The notes below the pieces were generated by a model that saw only the letters and a list, made by a program, of their open reading frames with translations, did not search any database and was not told where the DNA came from. Position numbers and translations under genes: made by a program. This document shows, in pieces, positions 13,506 to 21,033 of a stretch of DNA of 24,464 bases. The DNA lies in assembly GCA_021790135.1 (NCBI GenBank), contig JAJYIJ010000005.1:1-24464 (forward strand), read 5' to 3'. This DNA is from a bacterium. Lineage in GTDB: Bacteria > Patescibacteriota > Patescibacteriia > Magasanikbacterales > GWA2-37-8. The first letter of the stretch is position 1, and every line of letters starts with the position of its first letter.

Positions 13506-14945
13506 TTACTGTGAAAAACCCACTGCGAACGTTCTATCCGTCAAAAGACTGCTGCTAAAAACAACGCTGTGAGTTGAGGGCGTAATCACCCCGGAAGGCG
13601 AGGTGCTGGCCACTCCCTTTGTACCAAAGTCCAGGTGGACTGTCAATTGTGGCGCCAGCGTTCCAAGCTGCTTTTGAACACGTAAAGTATACAAGGAAGC
13701 AGCGGCCATTTCAGTCGAAAGAGTCGGCGGCAAACGATAGTGGAAAGAAAGCGTATGAGCCTGTCCTGGCTCAAGCGAAAAGAAAGTACCGAACCACTGC
13801 CGTCCATTTTCAACTCCTTGATCTACCACCCCTGGCAACGGACTCTTATCCGTCGCCATACTGCCGGAGACGCTGAGAAATTGACTGCCAATGGGCACAA
13901 AGACGCGGGCGTAATCGCGGTAGCGTGTCGTGCGCCAATCAAAAGTTCCGCTATGAACGAATTGCATCGTGGCTGTCGCCACATAACCATTTCCTTCCGG
14001 CGCCAGATCATACGTGAGATGGCGTGTAATCGAAGCGTCCGTTTTTAAAGCCCCCAGATTTGCATCCACCCACAAAAGATAATCTTCCGGCGCCCCCTCC
14101 ATACTGCCATTCAAATTATTTGCTTCCAGCGCTGCTTCCAATTTAGGGTGTACGCTATAGAAAATCAACTGTTTCTCGGCAAACATTCTCGGGAGGAGTG
14201 CTGCATAATCCGCCCAATGCGTAACTCCAGTGGTCACCAGTCGAGGCAATAAAGCTTGCGCCAATTCGCCGAGCATTTGTTTTCGATTTTTAGTCGAAAT
14301 TCCTTCGCTGGCATAAGCATACTCCACCTGATACTCCAATTGTTTGGTAAAAGTATCGCTGGTGTACGTTTGACCGGCAACGGTAATCGGACCAGTAATT
14401 TTTAATATATTTTCGACAACGGTCGGTGTAAAACCGATGACGCCGTCAATCTGCTCCGCATCGACGCCATGTTCGGCCGCATACATGGCGAGCGAGGTCG
14501 AGGCCGATGTCGGAAAATCCGGTGACCAATTGCTATCGCGGAATTGCCATTTCGTGGTACCCAAATATTTTTGGAGCGGCGCGGGCGGTGTTGAAAAAGC
14601 AGTCGGCGCATAATTATCCAAAATTTCCGTTCCCTCCGCTTTGATGATGTCCGGCGCACCTTTGTCGAAACGCACAATCGCGTAGGCGCCGATAAACCCG
14701 CCTCCTGGTCGGAGCTCGGTATTATTAAGCAATAAAACCAAATACGTCTGGGGGCTGGTAAAACCAAGCGCCTCTTGAACATAATTTGCTTCCTGCGTAT
14801 TCGTCGTCAGAATGTGAGTGACCACTTCCCTCGCCACCAATGCCCGGCCATTTGCCGATACTAAAAAACGCACCAGCCAAAAACCAGCGACGACAAACGC
14901 AAGCAGAAAAACTGCGATGCTAATCCAAAAGAAATTTTTCTTCAT
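13506..14945 (-). CDS. DUF4012 domain-containing membrane protein
   Basis: 479 residues with one N-terminal membrane helix (about 6-30) and a large extracytoplasmic domain. The DUF4012 hallmarks are clear: LLLNNTELRPGGGFIGAYAIV (about residues 72-93) and DSNWSPDFPTSA (about 137-150), followed by a region resembling LytR-CpsA-Psr-associated folds. The biochemical function is unknown. The family is common beside polysaccharide glycosyltransferases in Gram-positive bacteria and CPR, which agrees with its place between GT2 and mreB. The C-terminal 150 residues are probably beta-rich. I used the ATG at 14945, 9 bases after the GT2 stop. A TTG two codons upstream is an alternative. Confidence 0.88.
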   Translation of the reverse strand: MKKNFFWISIAVFLLAFVVAGFWLVRFLVSANGRALVAREVVTHILTTNTQEANYVQEALGFTSPQTYLVLLLNNTELRPGGGFIGAYAIVRFDKGAPDIIKAEGTEILDNYAPTAFSTPPAPLQKYLGTTKWQFRDSNWSPDFPTSASTSLAMYAAEHGVDAEQIDGVIGFTPTVVENILKITGPITVAGQTYTSDTFTKQLEYQVEYAYASEGISTKNRKQMLGELAQALLPRLVTTGVTHWADYAALLPRMFAEKQLIFYSVHPKLEAALEANNLNGSMEGAPEDYLLWVDANLGALKTDASITRHLTYDLAPEGNGYVATATMQFVHSGTFDWRTTRYRDYARVFVPIGSQFLSVSGSMATDKSPLPGVVDQGVENGRQWFGTFFSLEPGQAHTLSFHYRLPPTLSTEMAAASLYTLRVQKQLGTLAPQLTVHLDFGTKGVASTSPSGVITPSTHSVVFSSSLLTDRTFAVGFSQ

Positions 14946-14954
14946 AGGCAATTT

Positions 14955-16448
14955 CTAAACTGCCCGCTTCTTGGCAGACACATTAAAACCTAAATAACGC
15001 CCAAACATCAAATGAGTCACGGCATCAATACAAGGAATGGAAGAAAAAAACACCAATGACACCGGCACCAAAACCCACTGCAAAATCATAAATAAATACT
15101 GGTGTCGCCGTTGCCGCTCCGGCCGCGGCGGCAAAATCAGCATGCTGATAATAAGCGACACCAAAAGGCCAAGCATCGCTAGCGTCATGAGAACTTGCAA
15201 CATGTGGGGAGTATTGAAAAAAAGCGCGCTCTGGCGCACCGCGTCACCAGCCACCCACAGCGGCAATTGTCCCAAAAAAGTAATAAGCACTGCCACCACT
15301 GCCCAGCTCCACTTCCCCTCCCATTCATGAAATAATATATTCAATTTTTTAAATCGACTGATTTCGGGATGTTTTCTAAATTCCCAGAGCAGATAACTAA
15401 TATTCTCTGTCCCCCACGCCCAGCGGCGCTGCTGCAAATATAAATTCTTCAAACTGACAAGTACTTTATCATCGCGAACCGTATCCATTGAAACTGGAAT
15501 ATAGAGAGGCGTCACTTCATAATCCCCGCCGTAGCGAAGCCAACATTGAAAAAAAATACGAGAATCTTCGCTAACGATGTCCTTGGCGTGGCCGCCACAA
15601 TCGGCAATCGCCTGGAAACTCATGCTGTGCGACGAGAAAGTGACCAGGTTCTCCAAACGTGCCAAACTGAAGAGCATCCAGAAAGTCGTTCCAAACGCCA
15701 TAATACGAAGAAACATCGGCGAGTCCCACAAATTATTATCATAAAGAGTAATCGGCTGAAAAGAACTGTGCGTCGGACGCGGATGCGACAAATACATGAA
15801 GCTCAGGTGTGCAAAATATTCGGGATGGACAACGGTATCGACATCAAAAATCGAAGCAATGATGTGCGCATAATCCCAACCACGTTCATCAGCATAATGT
15901 TGAAATTCTTGTTCAGCATAATGAATGTTCGAACCTTTTCCCGGGATCTCATCTAAACCATTTTTGGGATGCGTGTATAAAATAATGTCGGCAAATGTTT
16001 GACCAAAACTGTCAATGATGCGCCGCTCAAGCTCTTGCCAATGTTCAAGACGCCGCTCTTCGCCTGAAATGACGATATACAAACGCTTCGCTGGATAACT
16101 CGACGCGGCCAGTGCTTTGAGCGTTGTTTCCAAAACTTCCCAAGCCTCATTATAAACAGGAAGAAATATGACATTTACTGTTCGCTCCCAATCCGGAAAA
16201 CTCTTTTGGAGACGATCGAACCACTGCAGACGGACGGCGGAACGGAAACGACGCCACGACAAAATGACATACAGAGAAAAATAGCCAACGCGAAGCACCC
16301 AATACACATCAAAAACAATCACGGCATAAATCATCCAAAGCGGTTTAACAAAACTCAAAACAACCGCCGCAATGAGCGTTATCCAAATGCTAAGCCCTGG
16401 CGCAATTTCATACCAGCGATAACGTTGATAGGCTGACAGCATACTCAT
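14955..16448 (-). CDS. Membrane glycosyltransferase family 2, processive-type motifs
   Basis: 497 residues. Two N-terminal membrane helices (about 18-62) are followed by a cytosolic GT-A domain with FLPVYNE (about 95-101), the metal-binding FDVDTVVHP (201-209), the general-base SED (293-295) and QQRRW (339-343). Three or four C-terminal membrane helices follow (about 380-470). The D, DxD, ED and Q(Q/R)xRW set is that of cellulose/hyaluronan synthase-like enzymes, so it may build and export a polysaccharide. The product is unknown. Its ATG overlaps the TsaB-like stop by 4 bases (ATGA), indicating translational coupling. DUF4012 follows. Confidence 0.9.
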   Translation of the reverse strand: MSMLSAYQRYRWYEIAPGLSIWITLIAAVVLSFVKPLWMIYAVIVFDVYWVLRVGYFSLYVILSWRRFRSAVRLQWFDRLQKSFPDWERTVNVIFLPVYNEAWEVLETTLKALAASSYPAKRLYIVISGEERRLEHWQELERRIIDSFGQTFADIILYTHPKNGLDEIPGKGSNIHYAEQEFQHYADERGWDYAHIIASIFDVDTVVHPEYFAHLSFMYLSHPRPTHSSFQPITLYDNNLWDSPMFLRIMAFGTTFWMLFSLARLENLVTFSSHSMSFQAIADCGGHAKDIVSEDSRIFFQCWLRYGGDYEVTPLYIPVSMDTVRDDKVLVSLKNLYLQQRRWAWGTENISYLLWEFRKHPEISRFKKLNILFHEWEGKWSWAVVAVLITFLGQLPLWVAGDAVRQSALFFNTPHMLQVLMTLAMLGLLVSLIISMLILPPRPERQRRHQYLFMILQWVLVPVSLVFFSSIPCIDAVTHLMFGRYLGFNVSAKKRAV

Positions 16449-16840
16449 ACCTCGTTCCGCTTCCCGCCAATCCTTGGCTCACCGCTGTACAGTGCCAGAG
16501 CATACTGGCCGGCATTCCCCTCCCGAAGTTCTCCGGCAGTCCGCTGCGAATCGAATGACGACAAATTCACAATCGAGGAATGCAAGGCAAAAGCAAGTGT
16601 ATTGGCAAGCGTCGCGGCTATTCTCGTTTCCGTAAAGGTATTCTTTCCCATAATAAGCCCAAGATGCGTTATCGAATGTACCGTGCGATCGGCCATTTGC
16701 AAAACTTGATCCAGAGCTTTAAGAAGCCCCAGCTCGCCAGCAATTTTCTGCTGGGCGGCCTTTTGCCAATGTTCACCATCATCGAATGAATAATGAAAAA
16801 TGATGTTGGAAGCGTTCGATATGTCGATCACCAAATACAT
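16445..16840 (-). CDS. Short TsaB-like protein (t6A tRNA modification)
   Basis: 131 residues. It starts MYLVIDISNASNI, matching the N-terminal strand pattern of TsaB (ILAIDTS). The central segment LGLIMGKNTFTETRIAATLANTLAFAL lines up with the TsaB hallmark GPGSFTGLRIG..A.GLAFAL, followed by a NLSSFD strand like GVSSLEAL. TsaB pairs with TsaD in making threonylcarbamoyladenosine at position 37 of ANN-decoding tRNAs. Only the first ASKHA half is present (full TsaB is about 220-240 residues), and GPGSFTGL is altered to GKNTFTET, so activity or partnership may differ. It overlaps GT2 by 4 bases and follows the regulator by 3 bases. Confidence 0.7.
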   Translation of the reverse strand: MYLVIDISNASNIIFHYSFDDGEHWQKAAQQKIAGELGLLKALDQVLQMADRTVHSITHLGLIMGKNTFTETRIAATLANTLAFALHSSIVNLSSFDSQRTAGELREGNAGQYALALYSGEPRIGGKRNEV

Positions 16841-16843
16841 ACC

Positions 16844-17428
16844 TTAGCTTAAATTATACTTATTGTTCACCACTAATGTATGCTTGGCTTCAAAAATAGC
16901 GTACAAAAATTTATCTCCGATTTCGCGTCGATCTTGAAATTCACGCTCGTCCATGAGCGTATAACGAATTGACCGCCCGGTATCCTTTTCGTATCGTTTA
17001 ATAATTTTGGCGATGACGAGCGGCTTTAGTTTGCCCACCAGCAGGATATCAGTATCAGTTTCCACGTGCGTGAAAACGCCCGTAAGTATAAAAAGAGAGA
17101 CGGCGCCCGCCCTCGTTTTAATCTCTTCAATAAGCTCCTCTTCTTCAAGCAGCTCCGCCTTGATTAAAAGCGCCTGTACCTCTTGATACAACGGAGCCTC
17201 CATGTCGAGACAAAAATATTTAGAACGCTCTGTCACAGCGTCAGCTGGCGCCGGTACCGACTTAATTAAACGAAGAAGTTCCAAGTTAGCAATTTCGCGA
17301 CGAATGGCATTCAATTGGATGTCGGCCATTCGCGCCAACTCGCGCACATACAAAGGCGTTTCGGGAGAACGAAAAAAAATCTTCAATAAGGTGACGCGAG
17401 TTCGTGAACCAAAAAAGTGTTCAAGCAT
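16844..17428 (-). CDS. Winged-helix regulator with nucleotidyltransferase-like domain
   Basis: 194 residues. Residues 1-70 form a winged helix-turn-helix (SRTRVTLLKIFF, LYVRELARMADIQLNAIRREIANLELLRLI), like ArsR/MarR-type readers that detect a partner gene. A helical linker follows, then from about residue 105 a nucleotidyltransferase-like fold with FILTGVF in place of the usual GSxARG and a retained D-x-D pair (TDTDILLVG). The Gly-Ser motif is lost, so transferase activity is doubtful. This two-domain type is frequent in CPR genomes and its ligand is unknown. It is the first gene of the long minus-strand run, with its promoter at 17503-17531 and a 68-base leader carrying repeated AGTCT elements, which suggests autoregulation. 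Confidence 0.72.
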   Translation of the reverse strand: MLEHFFGSRTRVTLLKIFFRSPETPLYVRELARMADIQLNAIRREIANLELLRLIKSVPAPADAVTERSKYFCLDMEAPLYQEVQALLIKAELLEEEELIEEIKTRAGAVSLFILTGVFTHVETDTDILLVGKLKPLVIAKIIKRYEKDTGRSIRYTLMDEREFQDRREIGDKFLYAIFEAKHTLVVNNKYNLS

Positions 17429-17502
17429 GTCAAAAGACTTCCGACACCCCGCCGAAAAAGACTCAGCAGCGCATCGTTTATTAGACTTTAGTTACGTGCT
17501 GT

Positions 17503-17531
17503 AGTATAATGAGAAAAGCTCAAAAAGTCAA
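17503..17531 (-). promoter_or_regulatory. Promoter of the long minus-strand gene run
   Basis: Minus strand: -35 TTGACT (17531-17526), a 17-base spacer and -10 TATACT (17508-17503). It is close to consensus. The start near 17496 gives a leader of about 68 bases before the regulator ATG at 17428. Its -10 overlaps the -10 of the divergent promoter. Confidence 0.7.
17505..17510 (+). promoter_or_regulatory. -10 element of the divergent plus-strand promoter
   Basis: Perfect TATAAT on the plus strand, 27 bases before the ATG at 17538. No convincing -35 is found 16-18 bases upstream, so an activator or weak recognition may be needed. It shares four bases with the oppositely oriented -10. Confidence 0.55.
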
Positions 17532-17537
17532 AAAAAT

Positions 17538-19823
17538 ATGGATACTGTCTTGCGCTTGAATGAGTTTTTTGTCGAAGGAGGACGACAGCAAATTTCGCAC
17601 GTACTACTGCATATCACAGAGCCCTCCACGACTGAAGAAATGGCCAAGGGATATTTTTTTGCTGTCTGCGAAATAAACCATGCCGAAACGAGATACATCG
17701 CCAAACTGCAAGACCTGATTGATAAGGCAGAAAATGACTACTACGAATTGTCTGACGAGGGAGATAAAACTGCCTTCGAAACGATTATTGAAAGAATCAA
17801 CCAGGAAGCCTACTCATTTTTAAAACCAGAAGTTGAGCTGCACTGCATTATCGGCGTCATCCGCTCGCCGGAAATTATTTTCAGTTATTATGGCCAACCT
17901 CAACTTTTATTATTATATAAAAATAGGCAAGGGTCATATCAAACCATGGATCTACTCCATGACGAGGCTGGCTCTGAAGAGGACAACGCAAGTAACCAGC
18001 TTTTTTCCGAATTGGTCCAGGGTAAAATCAGTCCTGGAGATTATATCTTCGTCGGCACTGCACACATTATCGATTATTTCAGTCCCGATCGTCTTGGCAA
18101 AATAATTACCAGCCGCCCATCAGCCGAAAGCGCCCAGCATCTTGAACGGGTATTGCATGATTTAAAAAATGGTTTTTCTTTTGGCGGTCTCATCATCAAC
18201 CTCGAGTATCAAAAAATCGGTGCCCAAACCAAAAAAACGCGCCCCCCGGGCCTGAGCGGATCAACCGAATCGCTGACCAATCTTTTTAATACTGAGCGGG
18301 ATACTGCGAACATGCTTTCTCCGTCTCTCTTGCCGAATCTGTTTGGCTCTGGCGAGGCAACACGGAACAAGGAGAGTGTTACTGCAGCTTCAAAACCTAT
18401 CACAAATAATGCGCAGATACATTCCACCCACCTGAAAGCCCACCAAGCAAAGATGTCCAATAGTGGTGTGTCAAGCGAGCACCAAGAAACGTTGCTTACG
18501 ATTCTTCGCGGGGCCGGGGCAGCAGGGCTTATTTTCCTTCGCACGCTCGTCTGGCTTGTAGTGAGCGGTTATAATTTACTTTTTGCTTTTGGACGTAATC
18601 TTTTTCTCCTTTTCTTTGTTATTACCAATTATCATAACCGCCGCAAAAACATCCTTGATGACTGGCGCCGCGCCTGGCGCAGCCATCGCGAAAATCTTCA
18701 TCAACTGCCAGCCGTCACAAAAATGCTTTTGATCGCCGCCCTCGTCATCGCCTTTGTTTTTATCGGCAGCCTAATCTACATGCATCATCGTGCCGCCCAA
18801 ATCGCAGAAGCCAAAGCCTTTGCCGCTTCTGTCCAATCCATCACTGCGGAAAAAGATGCCGCCGAAAGTGCCCTGGTTTATAAAGACCAAGCCGGCGCCC
18901 TGAACAATTTTAAAACTGCCGCTTCAAGTCTCAAAAATTTGAACTGCATTTCGACGGAAGAAAAAAATACTTGTGCGACATTGCAAAACGAACTGGCTGA
19001 CCTCAGTGGTAGAATACGAAAAATAACCGTCGTAACTCCAACAGTCTTGGCTGATGAAGCTGGCTTACTGGCTGGCAATACCCTAACGGGGCTCGTCAAA
19101 ATTGGCACCAAACTTATTGGCTACTCTAATACGACCTCATCGCTTTTTCTCTATGATTTACAAACAAAACAAACCAGCCGTTTGAGTACTGGAGTGACAG
19201 GTGGTTTCTCTGCCGCGGCCGTACCGAAAGAAAATGACTATGCGATTTTTGTCTACGCGCAAAATAAACTGCTCCGTTTCGATCCGACAAACGATAACAC
19301 CAAAACCATTGACGTTAGTTATTCTAATTCAAACGTTTCCATCACTGGCATTGCCGTCTATAATCGACGGCTATACTCGCTCGATAATGCCCACGGCCAG
19401 ATTTATCGTCATGATCCAATCCAAACCGGCTTTGGACCTGGGACTCCCTGGTTAGCTTCGCCCGTCGGAGATCTTTCACAAGGCGTTGGTCTGACCATCG
19501 ATGGCGACATCTACATCTTGGAAAACAACGGCCACATTGCCAAATTTACTTCGGGTGCAGCCGACCAATTCTCGGTGCAAGGCCTTGACCCCAGTTTGAC
19601 CAGCGGCAACGCTCTGTGGACCTATACTGATCAAAACTATCTTTACATCATCGACGCAAACACAAAGCGTCTTATTATCCTCAATAAAGACGGCACACTC
19701 AAAGCACAACTGACTTCAGAAACATTCAATTCTCCGGCCGGCCTCGCGATTGATCCAGATACCAACACCGCCTATATTGCCGATCAGACCAAACTCCTTA
19801 CGGTTCCCTTGCCCCAACAATAA
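17538..19823 (+). CDS. Degenerate PP2C-like membrane protein with beta-propeller
   Basis: 761 residues in three parts. Residues 1-225 resemble a PP2C-type phosphatase fold: GYFFAVCEI where FAVADG is expected, IIFSYYGQPQLLLL for the NVGDSRAYL strand, and PGDYIFVGTAHI for GDxLLLCSDGL. The metal-binding aspartates are replaced (E, Q, A/H), so it is probably a pseudophosphatase. After a Ser/Thr/Asn-rich linker come hydrophobic segments (about 325-360 and 393-415). A coiled stretch with two Cys follows (about 420-490), then an NHL-like six-bladed propeller from about 505 to the end (repeats such as GLTIDGDIYILENNGHIAKF and GLAIDPDTNTAYIAD). It probably senses or scaffolds across the membrane. It is monocistronic, between the divergent promoter and a shared terminator. 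Confidence 0.78.
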   Translation: MDTVLRLNEFFVEGGRQQISHVLLHITEPSTTEEMAKGYFFAVCEINHAETRYIAKLQDLIDKAENDYYELSDEGDKTAFETIIERINQEAYSFLKPEVELHCIIGVIRSPEIIFSYYGQPQLLLLYKNRQGSYQTMDLLHDEAGSEEDNASNQLFSELVQGKISPGDYIFVGTAHIIDYFSPDRLGKIITSRPSAESAQHLERVLHDLKNGFSFGGLIINLEYQKIGAQTKKTRPPGLSGSTESLTNLFNTERDTANMLSPSLLPNLFGSGEATRNKESVTAASKPITNNAQIHSTHLKAHQAKMSNSGVSSEHQETLLTILRGAGAAGLIFLRTLVWLVVSGYNLLFAFGRNLFLLFFVITNYHNRRKNILDDWRRAWRSHRENLHQLPAVTKMLLIAALVIAFVFIGSLIYMHHRAAQIAEAKAFAASVQSITAEKDAAESALVYKDQAGALNNFKTAASSLKNLNCISTEEKNTCATLQNELADLSGRIRKITVVTPTVLADEAGLLAGNTLTGLVKIGTKLIGYSNTTSSLFLYDLQTKQTSRLSTGVTGGFSAAAVPKENDYAIFVYAQNKLLRFDPTNDNTKTIDVSYSNSNVSITGIAVYNRRLYSLDNAHGQIYRHDPIQTGFGPGTPWLASPVGDLSQGVGLTIDGDIYILENNGHIAKFTSGAADQFSVQGLDPSLTSGNALWTYTDQNYLYIIDANTKRLIILNKDGTLKAQLTSETFNSPAGLAIDPDTNTAYIADQTKLLTVPLPQQ

Positions 19824-19839
19824 ACTTCCAACGAAAAAT

Positions 19840-19867
19840 AAAACAGCCCTTTAGAAGGGGCTGTTTT
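19840..19867. terminator. Bidirectional intrinsic terminator
   Basis: A 10-bp stem (AAAACAGCCC-type arm at 19840-19849, partner 19858-19867) with an 8-base loop, and T-runs on both strands. It lies between the convergent ends of the plus-strand propeller gene (19823) and rplL (19883), serving both. Confidence 0.88.
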
Positions 19868-19882
19868 AAATACGAGAAAAAT

Positions 19883-20260
19883 TTATTTCAGAGTGACTTT
19901 TGCGCCAGCTTCTTCAATCTTTTTCTTCATCGCTTCGGCGTCTTCTTTTTTCACGCCTTCCTTGATGACTTTAGGTGCAGCGTCAACGAGTGCTTTAGCG
20001 TCAGCCAAGCCAAGACCAGTCACTTCCTTCACGGCCTTGATTACGTTAATCTTGTTTGCACCGGTCTCAGTCAACTCAACGTTGAATTCAGTCTTTTCTT
20101 CGGCAGCAGCCTGACCGCCAGCGGCCGGGGCAGCGAGCATCTGTGCCGGGGCGGCAGCTGAAACACCGAATTTTTCTTCCATCGCTTTCACGAGTTCGGC
20201 GAGTTCGAGAACGCTAAGTCCTTCGACATCAGTGAGAACCTTTTGAATTTTATCTGACAT
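19883..20260 (-). CDS. rplL: 50S ribosomal protein L7/L12
   Basis: 125 residues. The N-terminal dimerisation domain (LSVLELAELVKAMEEKFGVSAA) is followed by an Ala-rich hinge and the C-terminal factor-binding domain (EKTEFNVELTE, KINVIKAVKEVTGLGLADAKALVDAAPKVIKEG, KKIEEAGAKVTLK). It forms the stalk that recruits translation GTPases. It follows rplJ by 12 bases and ends at the bidirectional terminator. Confidence 0.98.
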   Translation of the reverse strand: MSDKIQKVLTDVEGLSVLELAELVKAMEEKFGVSAAAPAQMLAAPAAGGQAAAEEKTEFNVELTETGANKINVIKAVKEVTGLGLADAKALVDAAPKVIKEGVKKEDAEAMKKKIEEAGAKVTLK

Positions 20261-20272
20261 AGAATTTTAATA

Positions 20273-20794
20273 TTAAGCTTTTTTCTCCTTATAAGCATTA
20301 AGAACAGTATACAAACTGCGAATGACCGCCGCGGATACCGTGGCAAAATCTTGGATCGGAGCATTTAATGTGCCGACCAATTTGCCGTATAATTCTTTCT
20401 TACCTGGTATCGCCGCCAAAGTTTTTACCATGGCCGTATCGATGAAAGCGCCATCCATGATGCCGCCAAAAATACTCACGACATCATGTGTCTTAGCAAA
20501 AGTATTCACGACTTTCGCCGCGGTCACTTCGTCGCTGCCCATAAAAGTGGCAACGCCACCTTGGAACGACAGAGTATCGACGTTGGTAAGACCAGCAGAT
20601 TCAAGAGCGCGCTTAACTAACGTCTTTTTGACCGCCACCATCGAAACGCCATCCTTTCTGGCTGCTTTTCGCAGTTCTTCGGTTGCAGCGACAGTTAAAC
20701 CCTGGAAATTAGCGAATACCACACTTTTGGCCTGTTTGAGGCCGTCAGTCAGAGCCTCTACGGTCGTCTGCTTCTGTTGTTTAGATTTTGGCAT
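20273..20794 (-). CDS. rplJ: 50S ribosomal protein L10
   Basis: 173 residues from the ATG at 20794. It has the L10 pattern KSVVFANFQGLTVAATEELRKAAR, followed by VKKTLVKRAL and the C-terminal helix that binds L7/L12 dimers (FATVSAAVIRSLYTVLNAYKEKK). L10 anchors the stalk on 23S rRNA and in many bacteria binds its own leader. The start codon follows directly after an 8-base T-run of a terminator-like hairpin, with no Shine-Dalgarno site. The longer frame to 20848 would translate that hairpin. L10 and L7/L12 form a two-gene operon without L1 or L11 here. Confidence 0.97.
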   Translation of the reverse strand: MPKSKQQKQTTVEALTDGLKQAKSVVFANFQGLTVAATEELRKAARKDGVSMVAVKKTLVKRALESAGLTNVDTLSFQGGVATFMGSDEVTAAKVVNTFAKTHDVVSIFGGIMDGAFIDTAMVKTLAAIPGKKELYGKLVGTLNAPIQDFATVSAAVIRSLYTVLNAYKEKKA

Positions 20795-20820
20795 AAAAAA
20801 AATCTGTGTTGTACCACAGA
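20795..20820 (-). terminator. Attenuator-like terminator before rplJ
   Basis: Minus strand: a 6-bp stem TCTGTG/CACAGA with a 6-base loop (20820-20803), followed by eight T residues (20802-20795) that end at the rplJ ATG. It would stop transcription before rplJ unless prevented. Read with the L10 leader upstream, it suggests attenuation. Confidence 0.72.
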
Positions 20821-20995
20821 ACCTGTAACCTCGACCATGAACTGTCATTTTGGTTAAGTAAAATTATTTACTCGTGCAAAATGCTTGTTCGGATTACCTC
20901 GGCAGGTACCTTGCGGTTATTAAATTCCGAAAAAACGGAATGCGTATGCCGATGCGAGATCGGGACCCCGACTTTACGTCGGGGCTGTCTATGGT
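20821..20995 (-). promoter_or_regulatory. L10 leader-type 5' UTR
   Basis: A structured leader between the promoter and the attenuator. The segment at 20883-20916 (minus) contains CCGCAAGG, CTGCCGAGGTAAT and CGAACAAGC, resembling the conserved core of the ribosomal L10 leader. Upstream are three short hairpins: CCCCGAC/GTCGGGG, CCGAT/ATCGG and ATTCCG/CGGAAT. Placement directly before rplJ fits L10(L12)4 autoregulation. The match is from memory of the family, not a covariance search. Confidence 0.72.
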
Positions 20996-21001
20996 GTCGA
21001 T

Positions 21002-21030
21002 AGACTATCAAAGTGAACAAAAATTGTCAA
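21002..21030 (-). promoter_or_regulatory. Promoter of rplJ-rplL
   Basis: Minus strand: consensus -35 TTGACA (21030-21025), a 17-base spacer and a weak -10 TAGTCT (21007-21002). It starts 3 bases after the pyrH stop codon, giving a leader of about 200 bases. Confidence 0.6.
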
Positions 21031-21033
21031 GCT

